Shown: positions 1 through 13,236 of the stretch, in pieces | Layout: each line of letters opens with the position of its first letter | Numbering within the stretch: the first letter of the stretch is position 1 | DNA from: Lenzites betulinus | Taxonomy: Eukaryota > Basidiomycota > Agaricomycetes > Polyporales > Polyporaceae | Length of the DNA: 64,000 bases | NCBI GenBank assembly: GCA_022264855.1 | Contig: JABYQU010000003.1 | Coordinates: 310,001 to 374,000, forward strand | Direction: 5' to 3' | Notes under the pieces: generated by a model | Databases searched by the model: none | What the model was told of the DNA's origin: nothing | What the model saw: only the letters and a program-made list of their open reading frames with translations | Made by a program: the position numbers and the translations under genes

Positions 1-885
1 TCCGTGGACGCCATCATCCGGGCCGACGAAAGCGCTATCGCGGAGGCCATATGCAAGGTTGGCTTCTGGCGCCGCAAGACACAGTACGTCCTTGGCGAAA
101 CATGGTCGTACCAGGCTATTCTGAAAAGAGTTGTATAGGTATATCCAACAAGCCGCCCGGAAACTGCGCGACGAGTTTGATAGCGATGTGCCGAAGACCG
201 CCGACGAGCTCTGCTCTCTCCCGGGCGTAGGCCCTAAGATGGCGTTCTTGGCTCTGCAAGTTGCCTGGAAATTGTAGGCATCCTGTTTTGGCTCGGCTCG
301 CTTCTATTCAGCATGCTTTGCTTGATAGGAACGCGGGCATTGGCGTCGACGTCCATGTCCACAGGATCACGAATCGTCTTGGCTGGCACAAGCCTCCCAC
401 GAAGACGCCGGAGGAAACACGGTCAGTGCCAGACCTACCGTGCCAAGCCGCTCTTCGTCCATTCGCTGCTATTCACTAATTATTCGGCCTCGCTACCGCT
501 AGCCTGAACCTCCAATCATGGCTGCCTCTCGAGCTGCACCCTGAAATCAACCACCTGCTCGTGGGCTTCGGACAGGTGATGTTCTCATGTTCCAGTGGCT
601 CTCATTCAGCCGCTAACACATGTGATTCAGACCATATGTGCTCCTATCGGGCCGAAGTGCGACCAATGTGAACTGAGTGATGGGCGCTGCCCCAGTGCCC
701 GCAAAGTCACCAAAGCATCCGTCAAGAAAACAAGCAGTAGGAAGGTATCCGTCACCTCACCTTCCGGGCCGAAAATAGAAGTCGAACTCGAGGCAGACAC
801 CAAGGTCGAGCTCGAAACGGTGCCTGTTTTGGACGACGCCCTCTACCAGATTGCCCCCGAGATCAAGAAGGAAGAGACGTCTTGA
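1..885 (+). CDS. NTH1: Endonuclease III homologue, bifunctional DNA glycosylase/AP lyase (5' end missing)
   Basis: Base-excision repair enzyme that removes oxidised pyrimidines and nicks the abasic site. The window opens inside the gene. Exons read as 1-83, 139-273, 329-421, 503-575 and 631-885, which join in frame to 212 residues. The helix-hairpin-helix LPGVGPK carries the catalytic lysine. [17 protein letters not shown] carries the catalytic aspartate (VDVH). The last exon holds four cysteines, [18 protein letters not shown], that would bind the 4Fe-4S cluster. Spacing is C-x6-C-x2-C-x6-C, one longer at the end than the C-x6-C-x2-C-x5-C of E. coli and human enzymes. A charged tail rich in Lys/Glu/Ser follows. 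It converges on the thiamine gene, with 155 bp between stops. Confidence 0.93.
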
Positions 886-1040
886 TCTAGCTCATGGTGA
901 ATCTACCATCTATCGTTGCTACCGCTACATTGTTTGCATGCTGCTCTGCTCTCTTGGAACCTCCGGTTATCCGGACGCCCTACCCCCCCCCGCAATACTA
1001 CCCCGATAATCTACCATCGTGTACCATATCTCGTCAATAA

Positions 1041-3172
1041 TCACAGGAGCTTCATCGAAGCATCCCAAAACCCCCTCTCCAGACGCGTGCACTTCTCCCA
1101 GATAGCGCACCACTCCCTGAAGCGCTGCTCGTTCGGCGGGTCCGCCACCGCGAGCGCCTCGATCGCATCTACACCGCTCAGCGCTCAGCGCATACCGAGC
1201 AAGTAACAAGAGCGAATACACGCACCGAGGCCGAGCTTGACGGCATTCTGGTAGTGTTCCCCGGAGTAGTCCTCGATCCACTTAAGGTAGACGTTCCCCT
1301 GGAGCTGCACCCAGCTGTTCGGCTTTGCGGCCTCTTTCTTGAGCCATAGCCCGACCTCGCCGTAGCCAAGTAGGCACGCTGAGAGCGCCATGATGAGCTT
1401 CGCGCTATCGCCTACAAACGGGATTTATCGCTGATCTATGCGTTAAGGAAGCCCGCAGGGGAGGGCTGCGAACCTTGCAGGCCAGTGTCGAGGAGAAATG
1501 CGCCGTACGCGGTCGTCGAGGGCGACTCGGGCGTAGCGGCGAGGTCCGCCTCGCTGATGCCCCACTGTGCACAGAACGTCTTGTGTGTAGCGACCTCGTT
1601 GATCACGTTGATGATGGTCTGTGTTGCAGACTCGATTGCGTTGTATGTGGAGGATTTCGCTACCAGGAGGCTGCGCGAGGCTGGTGTTACGGGGTATATG
1701 CATAGCCATACGGATCATGTAACTTACCCGTAAGCCCGTGCATAATATCTCAGGTAGAGGTAGTCCTGTCTAATGTGCGTGTCAGCGAGTGACATATTGG
1801 CAGAAAACAGTAAGCAGTACTTGATGAAGTGCAAGAAACTTTCTCTGGGCAGGGTTCCTTGCGCGAGCTGTTTCACAAAGTCATGTTCAACATACTCTTT
1901 CCATGTCTGGGCCGCCGACTGAATCAGGATACGCGTGAGGGGATGAGGATTACTCGCAGTGGGCCTGCGAGACATAGGTGAGATTTTCCGGATTTCTATC
2001 AGAGATCGCAGGGCTTACGGGGGTATGAGGCGTGGCGCAAGCGCGTGTATATGATTTAACGGCCCATGTCCTCCTCCGACTGTGAACGCAGTCTCGATAC
2101 CGACGTGTGTAAATGAGATGGCCTGGCGAGTAGCCTCAACCACTGCTTATCCGTCAGCCACCGCACATAGTCAGTGCATGCTGCAAGCTTACGCGGAAGA
2201 CCCTTCCCAAGCAGAGACGCAAGCGCAGCGGAGAGCGTACAGCCCGTTCCATGCGTACTCCGCGAGTCGATCCGGGGACTGACGAACAACGTGGTCTTCT
2301 CCGCTTCCTTCAGCACATCAACCACCAACGGGCGCGAAGCCAGATCCTGTTCGTGAACCTGCAAGATCTCCATGTTCTCGAGGAGGAGCTCCTCCCGCAC
2401 AACCGCGATGTCCGCACGCGCCGCCGCGACCTCCTCGACGTCCGCCAAGGTCAGCTCGACATGCCCGCCCTTCACCAGCACCGCTTCCGGGCCGAGCGCG
2501 AGGAGCTGCTCCGCAGCGGAGATCATGTCCGCGAGCGTCGCGATGCGTACGTCCGCGCCCTTCTGCGAGAGCAGCAGTTCCGCCTCGGCCTTGTTGGGCG
2601 TGATGAGCGTCGCGAGCGGGCACAGCTCGTCTATGAGCACTTGGATTGCGTCTGGCGCCAGGAGGGTGTGTCCGGACGTCGATACGCAGACGGGGTCGAC
2701 CACGATCGGGGGGACGTGCGGTGCGTGGACGGTCGCGGCGTAGTGCGCCTTGAGCGTGCGCGCGACGGCGCGGGTGTTTTCTGCGTCGAAGAGCATCCCG
2801 GTTTTGATACCCTGGACGGGGATGTCGCTCAAGACGGAGTTCAGCTGTATGTTTGCTTCATGAGTACCGGTTCTTTGTACCGTATGCAGCGTGAACGCCG
2901 TGACGGACCTGCTGCTCGACGAACGCGGGCGGCGAAGGGTGCACCCCTTGTACGCCTGTCGTGTTCTGGGCAGTCAAAGCAGTGATAACGGACATGCCAT
3001 AACAGCCAAACGCAGTGAAAGTCTTCAGGTCCGCCTATATGTGATTTCTTCAGCTTTTTGATACGAACAAGCGAGGCCTTCCGCCGTTCCGTATACTCAC
3101 TTGAATTCCGGCGCCTCCGCTCGAATCCGAGCCGGCGATCGTCAGTACAGCTGGTGGGGGTTTCCCGTCCAT
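1041..3172 (-). CDS. THI20: Hydroxymethylpyrimidine/phosphomethylpyrimidine kinase fused to TENA/THI-4 domain
   Basis: Thiamine biosynthesis and salvage protein of the yeast Thi20/21 type. The ATG at 3172 opens [20 protein letters not shown], with the ribokinase-family motif [11 protein letters not shown]. Exon 1 is 3101-3172 and exon 2 2909-3034; exon 3 starts at 2844 with [20 protein letters not shown]. The kinase half ends with [19 protein letters not shown], reached by splicing from CTDY into AISFTHVG. After a linker of about 25 residues the TENA half begins near [19 protein letters not shown]. It includes [13 protein letters not shown], where the TENA active-site cysteine sits, and ends FWDASMKLL with its stop at 1041-1043. 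Both domains look intact. Alternative upstream ATG at 3271 is not needed. Confidence 0.93.
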
Positions 3173-3545
3173 TTCTTTACTGATATGTTTTGAGGACAAA
3201 TGACTGTGCGAAAGAAAGAGTATGGGAGCTCGAACGAGTGACTCGGTGAGGTCACCTCGGAGCTGGTACAAAGTTAGGAACTTAGTTCAATAAGCGCCCA
3301 CGACTTTGTAACTCTCGAGTGACTCAACGAATCGGCTATGTTCTAGACCGCATTCGCCACGACCACTTGTGTCGTGGTATTGTAATAACCGGAACAGAGA
3401 AGGGATTCTGGTTTGATGGCGTGAAGACTCCAAGCACATTACACTGGCGTTCAATTTACTACTACTACGCATCTCGACGTTCGGCACCACAGTCCGTCTA
3501 CCCTACTAATACCCATGACATCCGTAATAAATACATATATACGAA
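3173..3545. other. Intergenic, 373 bp
   Basis: Upstream region of the thiamine gene and 3' flank of MAK10. Short open frames on both strands here have no recognisable motif. No TPP riboswitch could be recognised by eye. Confidence 0.5.
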
Positions 3546-6303
3546 TCAGGCCACCGTCGGCAGCCACGGGTGCACCTCCGGTATCCATTCAAGACCCACC
3601 AGGTTGAAGGTCGGGAGATCGCGCACAGTCGCCGGAGAAACACCTCTCAGACGATCGCAAGCGTTGGCCAAATCCCGCAAGTACTATGTCGGCCCGCGGG
3701 GGTGAGATATCACGCCAACCAACCTGAAATGGTGGACGTACCTCTACACGATCGGCCCCCCAATGTCCTAGCCATTCGTATGAAGAATAGCTGAGACGGG
3801 TGCAGATGTTTTGTGCCAGCAGGAAGGATTCTGAGGGCGAGTGATACTCGTCCTATAAGCACACTTGTGAGCGTTATCTTGGATGTGAGTATTGATCGGA
3901 TGTAATCACCAGGAGGAAGTCCTTCAAAGCAGTGGGGAATGCCAAAAGATCTGGGATGGGTTCCGCAGGGGTGAGTTCGTTGAACTCGGGGCGGAAGAGC
4001 CACTTGTATCTTTTCAGGAAGTTGATGGTGATCCTGGGCCACGGGGATGTGATGTGACCTGCGGTGAGCTGCGAAATCGTCAGGAACCAGAAGGCGACAG
4101 TGTAAATTGTAGATTGCTTATTTACCACCACGAGTGTCGTGAATATCATCTGTAGCGCCGCGAGATGCTCCGATTGGAAGGTGAGCTCGCGGTGAGCGGC
4201 CGTATCTGCGCTTTATACGTCAGTTGACGAAGTTCGCCTAACACTGGGCGCATATACCTTTAGGTACTGCAGGTAAGATATCCTCTATGCAGCCGATGTG
4301 CACCTCAAGGACAGACGCTAGATACCAGTATGCAAGCGGCTTTTCTTCTGGCGCGTAAAGCTCTTGTTGGAAGCCGGTGAGGATGACTTCCCGCGTTGCG
4401 GATAGCCTCCAGAGCTGAGCGGCGCGGGGAATCGCTGAGAGAAGTCTCCCCGTAGCTACGTCCTGTTGGCGAATTCAGGCCCCAGTTGGCAAAGGCCCAG
4501 GAAAATGCCAAAACCTACCGGAGCTTCATGCTCCTGCACATCCATGAGCATCATATCGTATAGCATGTGCCATTGTAGCACCTCCTTCATCAGGTGCCTC
4601 CTGCACCGTGGTGGGTTGTACCACATCGACCGCACGTGGGAGGTAACGAGCTACATATATGGATACCGTGAGTGGGGAACTACGCAAGGCTAGGCGAGAT
4701 AAGTGACCTTGACGATGCGTCGTTCCGTGACCTCTCGAAATGAAGCAACTTGCGATTCTGGTGCGCTGCGTTCTAACGCTTGCAGGATGGACTGGTAAGA
4801 GTGACCGATTGTCTCTTCGAAGAAACGTTCGACCAGCCATACGGCCTGATACACTCCCAGAACCACATTCCGATCGAAAAACAGGGTCTGGGGAAAGTGT
4901 TACTTGCATCAAACGATATGGGAGTAGAATGACCCACCTGAACAAGGGATCGGTGGAAGGGAAGGGCGACGCTTCTCCTGAGCGCAAAACGTAGGGATCC
5001 TGCGTTCTGAACAAAGTAGATGAGCACAATCGAATTCAAGCAAGAGAGCCTAGCTAGTCACCTCCCACTTCAGTAACGATGGTGAAGCCACCAGGTCCCC
5101 GATTTCTTGCCAAGATTCCAAAAACGCCTCAAGTGCCTGCCAACTCTCGTCTTGGGCTGGCATTTCAGTGACGCGGATTGGCATGAAGTTCGGTAGCCTG
5201 CGAGCGATGTACGGATCCACGACAAGAAATGCGGGCGAGCCTGGGGGTATCGATACTCGGCTTATCGTCCGTACCCTGTATACAAAGCCGCATCCCGCTG
5301 CGATGTGGTATGTTATACCGCCCATGTCTGTCAGCGGATTGGAGCGGTACAGTTGTAGAATAGTCTGCAATGTTCGTCAGCTGTTGAGTATTGACTACGT
5401 GGTGGCGTATACCTTGCGAAGAAGTAGCCGGTCGCACAGTGCGGACACTTGAGTCTCCGAGAGACTCGACTGGTGAAGCCACTCGCAGGCGGCGTCCAAC
5501 ATGCGTGCAACCACTTCGGCATTGATACCCTCTAGAAGAGAGACATCGCACTTTTCACCTTGCCAATCTTCTATCTATAAGTAAGTTTGAGCGATCCGTA
5601 CAACCCTAGTGAAGGTCTTCACTAACATCATGCACTTTATTTTTTGATAGCTCTCTCCAAGCAAGATCACAGCACTTGAGCAATCCAAGCATAGCTGCTC
5701 GCAGCACGGTGGTGATGAGCCACCGCGGGCGCACAGGGTCTTCCGCTTCATCTGGCGGGAGATACTCTGGGTTGATGTCGGGCAGATGGTGTACGAAAAG
5801 AAGGGTAAAGACGCTCTGTGATAGCGTCTTGCCCGCATGCCATTCCATCTGTACAGACGACATGAAATACAGTAGATACAGCACAGTGCCGGGGTCATTC
5901 ACCTCGCACGCGAAGCTGCGGTCCATGATCCAGCATACCTCCTCGGGCAGGAGAGGTGTGAGTGGGTCGAACGCTGACCGACGCTGCCCCTCGAGGATTA
6001 TCCCGCTGTCCAGGCGAGGCTCTCCGATCTGCGGCACGGACGTTGGTGAGTCGTTAATGTATGGAAAGATTTAAATGGCCTCACCTCGAAGGCACTCATA
6101 GCGTCCAGCATTGTGAAATTCTCCATGAGGAGCACTTCCTCTGGCTCCATTTCTTTTGAAGTAAATCGCGTTGAGTACAGCCATCCGCATGCTTACTTGT
6201 ATCACGTACCTTGTCCGCCTACTGCAAACAGCTCCGTGACGTCTACGAAGTCATCGCCGCCCGGCACTTCGAACATGTTCTCGTACCCAGAGTGCCCAGC
6301 CAT
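3546..6303 (-). CDS. MAK10: NatC N-terminal acetyltransferase auxiliary subunit (Mak10/NAA35)
   Basis: Ribosome-associated subunit that anchors the NatC complex, which acetylates protein N termini. The ATG at 6303 gives MAGHSGYENMFEVPGG, and a short intron follows VTELFAVGGQ. The Mak10 family signature is clear: FTMLDAMSAFEIGEPRLDSG, then LPEEVCWIMDRSFACE and EWHAGKTLSQSVFTLLFVHH. Later exons on the same strand read VWLVERFFEETIGHSYQSIL and an RPEFNELTPAEPIPDLLAF stretch. The last exon ends GLEWIPEVHPWLPTVA with its stop at 3546-3548. Several introns split the gene and I did not fix every inner boundary. It shares a 150 bp head-to-head promoter with the mitochondrial tryptophanyl-tRNA synthetase. 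Confidence 0.9.
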
Positions 6304-6453
6304 AGCAGAGAAGAGAAACAAGATGACCCCCGAGATTACCCAGAATATAGATATAAGGAGAAGATGGTGGTGAGTGTGAGAGATGGGCTAGACGCGATCT
6401 GTTCGACTTCGAGTCCGCCGGCGTCATCGCAGACGCTGCTCCGAGTCGCGCAC
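6304..6453. promoter_or_regulatory. Bidirectional promoter between MAK10 and MSW1
   Basis: Only 150 bp separate the two divergent ATG codons, at 6303 on the minus strand and 6454 on the plus strand. Both promoters must lie here or overlap the first exons. No TATA box is obvious. Confidence 0.6.
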
Positions 6454-7907
<1,454 letters not shown>

Positions 7908-8026
7908 ATCGCGCATAATATACAGCTGAAGAGCCAGCTAGCTAATCTACACTCGTATAATATCAATACACACTACTCATACAACACGGCAGCGAAGAAG
8001 AACGAGAAACGGGGGTCCCTCAACCA

Positions 8027-8808
8027 TTAACAAGTCCCAATCATGCCCCTCGGGTCGTTCACCTCCGAGCCGCCCAACGACCCCATCTCCGCCAACGTGC
8101 CCGCGAACAACTCGTTGAACGCCTGCTCCACACCAAGCCGCTGCAGCGTATCCTCGACACTTCCCTCACCGCTCGTATCCAGGCCCTCCAGCCACTCCTC
8201 CATGCCGTCTGTCCCGGCAATGAGCAGGCTCCGGAGGCGCGTACGCTCCGTCTGGCTCATCGGTGTCGCGCGCGCACCGGAGGGCAGCTGGACCTCCACC
8301 CCCGTACAGTCGTCGGGATCCCATGCCTGTCCGCGGATGACCGCCAGCCAGGCTTGGTCGAGGTCGCTGAGCCAAGCGAGGAGCAAGGGGAGCGTCTCAG
8401 TGTCCGGGTTGTACCCGCTGATGGACTGGAGGACCTCCCCTGTGAGTCGGAGAAGGAGCATCGTCCGAAGGGGCGTGGAAGGGTCTACAGGGGGGATTTG
8501 ACAGATGACGGCGAGCATATGATGTGTCGCTTCGAGGTACGCTTGGAGTGTGGTTAGGGTGGAAGAGGGGTCGGATCTGTAGGGGTTGTATAGGATGAGC
8601 GCATGTCTAATGAGACAGTTTGTGACTGAAATGACCGTTTCTTAAAGTTCCTGGTGACTTCTAGGAATTGGTCGTCGAGGTAATCGACGAGTTTTCGCTC
8701 TTGGCCGGCGGTGAGAGGATGTATGATTCCCGGCATGGCAACCACGCCGCCTTCAGCCACGACCGTCGAGCCGGATGACACTGGCTCTTGTGGTACTGCT
8801 ATAGGCAT
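8027..8808 (-). CDS. Conserved-looking protein of unknown function, 240 residues
   Basis: I do not recognise the family. Two exons fit best: 8636-8808 and 8027-8576, joined in frame across a 59 nt intron (donor GTCATT, acceptor TACAG) to 240 residues. The start MPIAVPQEPV is the first ATG that keeps the frame without an odd leader. The N-terminal third holds LTAGQERKLVDYLDDQFLEV. The middle is helical and leucine-rich (LLLRLTGEVLQ, LPLLLAWLSDLDQAWLAVI). The C terminus is acidic with LGVEQAFNELFAGTL. I see no signal peptide, membrane span or metal-binding motif. It is probably a soluble helical protein. Confidence 0.65.
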
Positions 8809-9597
8809 TGTGCAATATGCTTCTGGCTGTAAGCCTGTGCGAGTGCTTTGTTGGGGCCGATACAGAGCTCCTCTTGGTGTTAAATGTTCTACGAGAGCGA
8901 CAGCCGCGAATGATGAACAGTGGCCGCCTGAAACTTCCGAACCTGTATTCCCAAAAACCAACCAGGTGAGTCATTAAGCATAAAAGGTGATAGAGGAAGT
9001 TTGTATGTATACCTACGGGAAGTGAGGTGCTTGTGTTGGGTTGGATAACCCTATGTACCGTACGTAGGAGTCAACAGGCCTCCAAGCTTCAAACTTGAGC
9101 TTTAAGGCTCAGCAAATGTTGTGTTCTGGAGTTACTAGTAATGCTAGTAGAATGTTTGGATGACCACCAGCCTTTGGTAGCTCAGCAAGTTGAAGACGTG
9201 TAGAGGTTGTTTCTTTTCTAATCGTAGATGTTGCTCCACCAATACCAGACTCCAGTGGCGGTGATCCCCACGTGGGAACAAATCGGGAGAAGTTGAAACG
9301 GCCGTCTGTTGATCATGAGCGCGTATTGATTCCGTGCTACAATCTACGTGGTATATATCCGATACATGACAAAACAAAACGCCACTTTGCTCAGAGACAA
9401 CGAAGCTGAGGATGTCTTCATAACGCTTGTTATGATGCTGAGGAACCCACCTTGTCAGCAGCGGCTTTCAAAGACCAGTGCCAGTTTGCAGTAATCGAAA
9501 ACTATCAATCAGACCCAGCTAGGTGCTGCACGGTAGCGCATGGGGATGATCTCTACCAGCGTTCTCCTATCATCCCACAACAAGAATTTGCAGGGCA
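8809..9597. other. Intergenic, no gene seen
   Basis: Upstream flank of the 240-residue unknown. Short open frames on both strands lack motifs and coding character. It leads directly into the left arm of the inverted repeat. Confidence 0.4.
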
Positions 9598-9760
9598 ATG
9601 GGCCAGTGAGCGTGAGGGCAGCTTGACATCAGGAAAAACCTCCCTGTGAGATAGCTACTATATCGTGAATATATTTAGCATACCACAAGATATTGCGGAT
9701 ATATCGAGCATACCACGATATATCGACAACATACATCGAAATGTCATGATATTTGAGGAA
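9598..9760 (+). repeat. Left arm of a degenerate inverted repeat
   Basis: Contains an 18-base core, CATCAGGAAAAACCTCCC at 9627-9644, whose exact reverse complement lies at 11182-11199. GGGCCAG also matches outside the core. Further in, the arm carries several copies of GATATATCG-like motifs, as does the partner arm. The edges given are approximate. Confidence 0.6.
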
Positions 9761-11044
9761 ACTTCGAGACATGCGGGATATTGTTAATGTAATGACGAGC
9801 GTCACCATAAAGTGACCCTGCTAGATTCTCGCTGGGGGCATCCTGTTGCATTCAGACGTGGCACACGGTTCAACGCCCGGACACAGGATTGTGCCCCTAC
9901 TGGTGACGCATTGATAGATATTACCTCGCGTGTAAGGTCTCTCGGACCCCAAGATCGAAGTAGCTATTAATTGCTATGCACCGCGACAACCCATCTCTGG
10001 ACTCCCTGGGAGCGACGGAGGTCCAGGCGAAACAGGGCAGAACATGTCCGGCCGCGTTCGAATACGCGCAAGGTATACGCCGACGCGTAGGCGGCACTTC
10101 CCTAGTAGCTTGTCGTCCATTAAAATTGTAAACCCCAGGTTTTACAAGAGTGCAGGACGATGATGTCTGACGGCGGCGATCCTGCGACTTCCTGGTCCCA
10201 CTAGTGGTCTGACGCTGAAATATACAAGTCCGAGACGCCCAGCCCAATGAGCGGCTGAGTCGGCGCTGGTCCATTGTTGATACATATTTGGTGCGGAATG
10301 CCAGCGCCCAAGTACTCGCTCGGTGCGCTGGCACGTTGCTCCTCAGTCAATCTTTCCTCCCTCCCTCACTCGCTCTGTCGTTTCGTCTATACTTCTTGTA
10401 CTCGTTAACTCCCAGCTCTCTAGCTACCGACCGCCGAGGATTTGCCCTTCTCATGAGGGGTCAAGATTAGGAAGCATCTACCGCTCGCCGTTCCGTAAGA
10501 ATAAGTAAGTCGCTTCAAGTTCGTACTTCGCATGGATGTTTACCGCACAAGTGCAAGCCAGATCTGCTATAAGCTCTGTAGTATATGGATAACTACACGA
10601 TTGTGAGTGGTCTCTTTTCTTCGTCATGGTGGAGGGGCATCCTTCGTGCCGCCCTCTGTCCCTATGTCAACGGCATGTGAAGGTATGTACCACTTCGGGA
10701 GTGTCCTGACAGTAAAGCCTACCCCTCCAACATGAAGATTACGTGCTTGATCCATTCCCTGTGTGCCGGTATGTCCTATTGAGCTACATACCCCTCACGT
10801 CTCGTTGAACACTAACGTTGTTTACAGGTCGTACAGAGTGTATGGGCAGAGCTGGCAGGATAGACGGCAATATTCCATAGTATACTCCTAGATAGTTTAT
10901 CTGTTGTATGTGAGGCTCCGCTTGTATCCTTAGGTAGTACTATTCAATATATGTCCCGCTTGCGGGCGTTGCTCTTCCATCTCCTGGTGTGAATGATTAG
11001 AAAACATGTTCAGATATGTGAATGACATCCCACACAATGTGCAT
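9761..11044. other. Interior of the inverted repeat, no intact gene
   Basis: About 1.3 kb between the two arms. Only short open frames are present, none with a transposase or reverse-transcriptase motif. It may be a decayed non-autonomous element. Confidence 0.35.
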
Positions 11045-11232
11045 GATATATCGACGATATATCGCTGATATATCCCAGCATTAATATTCAGAATGGAGAC
11101 CGCCCGATTTCATGAAATAAGATGGCTGCGACATTTTATCAAATATATCCAAAATATCGCGGAAATATGCACTATTTCGGCGGGAGGTTTTTCCTGATGC
11201 TTGGCTGCTCGGCATAAGCCAGCTGGCCCATT
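11045..11232 (-). repeat. Right arm of a degenerate inverted repeat
   Basis: Carries GGGAGGTTTTTCCTGATG at 11182-11199, the exact reverse complement of 9627-9644. GCTGGCCC at its outer side matches GGGCCAG in the other arm. A run of GATATATCG-like motifs lies at about 11045-11080. Edges are approximate. Confidence 0.6.
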
Positions 11233-11517
11233 CAGCTTGAAGGGCTGCTTGTTCGCATGTACAAAGATATGATCATAATGACGTGTATATCCCACAGACA
11301 CCGGGTGGAAACAAACTTACAGCAGGGAAATTGAGCGTTGATATATACAACAGGGTAGTGCTGCTCGCGTACTTTGGCATGGGAGGGCCATGTATTGCAA
11401 CTTGTATGTACACTGCACTGCACAAGTAAACGATGAATACATACGTTCCGGCGCCGATACTATTCTCAGGTTATCCTACTGCGCCCAGTTTCCTGAATCA
11501 AGCTGAGTAACTCAAGC

Positions 11518-12787
11518 TCACAATATTCCACTGGCAGCAGCTTCGACGTCCGCTCGCTGCTTCTCCCGCCTCACACGCCATGCCCTTATCTCAGGATGCG
11601 GCAACTCGAGAGCTTCTGTGTCGTCGCAGCGGAAGCAGGAGTAGTCGAAGGGACCATGGAATGCCTTCAACTCCTCCTCCCATTTGTCTCCGAATTCGGC
11701 CTTGAAGATAGTCACGATGTCTGCGATGACCTCGTCCGTCACGTCCTTCCACGGGTACTCCGGGCTGGGCGCAATCATCCTCTCGAACGTCGTAATGCAG
11801 AACCGGTCGCCGGCCCACGGCCCACAGTGAAGATTGAGCTTGTCGGCTTGAGCGATGCTTATGTCGTTCGACGTCGAGAAGCAGAAGCGGGTCATGAGCG
11901 CCGTGCCGAGGTCGATCGGGGAGGATGTCAAAAACGGCTGCTCATCCTTTGGGTTGCCGCACAGGTCGGCCAGGGGGCCTGCGCGGACGTACTCGTGCTT
12001 GGACATGTTGATGAGCACCCAGTCATCGCGCGGCGGGAAGATCACCAAGAGCGCAGCCCTGATAAGGCGATAGTCCGCCTCAGGGAGACTGTACAAGAAC
12101 TCCCAGGAGAAGCGGTCCGAACCGTTGAGGCAACGTGCAGCGCGTTCGAAACCGAGCGCCGTGAGCCCACCGAAGTGGTCCGCCAACTGGCCTACGCTGT
12201 CGCTCTTCAGGATTTTGCGTATTTCCTCCTTCATGGGTGGGGAGATAATGGAGTCCGGCGTGTCGTCGGGGTCGGCGTACTCGCCTATGCATGCAATTCG
12301 GCAGTGTGCCCAATGAGCGGACCCGTAGTCGCGTATAATGCTGAGAAGCGAGCTTTTCGCATTCGACAACCAGAGCAGTTTCTTGCAGGTCACAGCGAAA
12401 CAGATGGTGTCCGAGAATGAGATGTCAGGACTCTCAAGGAGCATGGTGAGGAGTTCGTCAGGGAGCGACAGAAGGCCTTTCTTTGCAACTGGTCCCGGAG
12501 GGGGAGGATCCTTCAAGTACTCCGCTAATTTGGGGCTATGCGTCTCAGAATCAGGGGAGGAGTTATCGCAGGGGACGAAGAAGCATACTGTGTATATGGA
12601 ACGGCCAGGCTTCTGACGAGATACGGCTGTTTTACGAAGTAAATGATACCAAGCTTGTCGACGCCGGCGTTTGGCGATTTTTCTTCTCGCCTGCTCAAAT
12701 TAAAACTGCGGAGTGTGAGTAGGTAAGTCGAGAAGGCTACAGTGTCATCCCTCTGAATGAGACTCACAACTGCCAGTATTGACCCAT
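11518..12787 (-). CDS. F-box-like protein of the Agaricomycete MGQYW group
   Basis: Three exons join in frame to 360 residues: 12768-12787, 12650-12705 and 11518-12524. The first coding exon is only 20 nt (ATG...TT before GTGAGT). The joined start reads MGQYWQFFNLSRREE, then KLAEYLKDPPPPG, a beginning I recall from large Agaricomycete protein families. An F-box-like segment, LLSLPDELLTMLLESPDISF, lies near residues 50-75. It is followed by WAHCRIACIGEYAD and DWVLINMSKHEYVRA. F-box segments usually recruit Skp1 for ubiquitin ligases, but no substrate-binding domain is recognisable, so the role is open. The long exon alone offers no usable ATG upstream of the F-box, which supports the three-exon model. 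Confidence 0.78.
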
Positions 12788-13236
12788 GGTATGCGTTGCG
12801 CAGCAGAAGTACGGAGTAGTAGTAACTTGGGCAAGACTCGAGAAGCGTGGTGTGGGTGAATCGACGCACGAATATGAGAGGGCTGCATGGCTGTTCTTTA
12901 TATCTGCGCGCAGGCGGCAATGGCGGCTAGTCGATGTGGCGCGGGACCAGTTCCTTTGTCCGTTGCGCAATTGTCCTCCTAGCCATGGCACTTTTCCATC
13001 CAATGATCGCCAGTTTAGGCAACTCCGACATAGCTTAGCCATGGCTAACGCGCCGTGGTCCATTGTGGGGTTCATCAGCTGCTACGGTCAGGGTATAAGC
13101 CTCCGACCTGTGTCCCATTGATTGATAGTGACGTACATTGGGTTGAGGTCAATGAAAGTTGAGAAGAACGACTATAAGGATATTTGCCAGAAACAACTGG
13201 GTTGTACCCACCCCTGGACGTGAAACTCGCTCGCGA
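12788..13236. other. Intergenic, 449 bp
   Basis: Promoter side of the F-box-like gene and 3' flank of REV1. No gene or clear regulatory motif seen. Confidence 0.4.

Noticed and set aside
2845..2880. A 25 nt intron in THI20 ending before CAAACATACAG
   Set aside because: Too short. Donor GTCCGT after FVEQQ and acceptor ATACAG give a 64 nt intron and the expected kinase sequence.
8607..8635. A 29 nt intron in the 240-residue unknown gene
   Set aside because: Too short for splicing. Using the next acceptor (TACAG) gives a 59 nt intron with the same reading frame, which fits better.
11110..11301. Minus-strand frame inside the right arm of the inverted repeat
   Set aside because: Short, lies in repeat sequence and contains no transposase or other motif.
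12514..12516. TTG as the start of the F-box-like gene
   Set aside because: The frame is open upstream, and splicing reaches an ATG giving the known MGQYW beginning.
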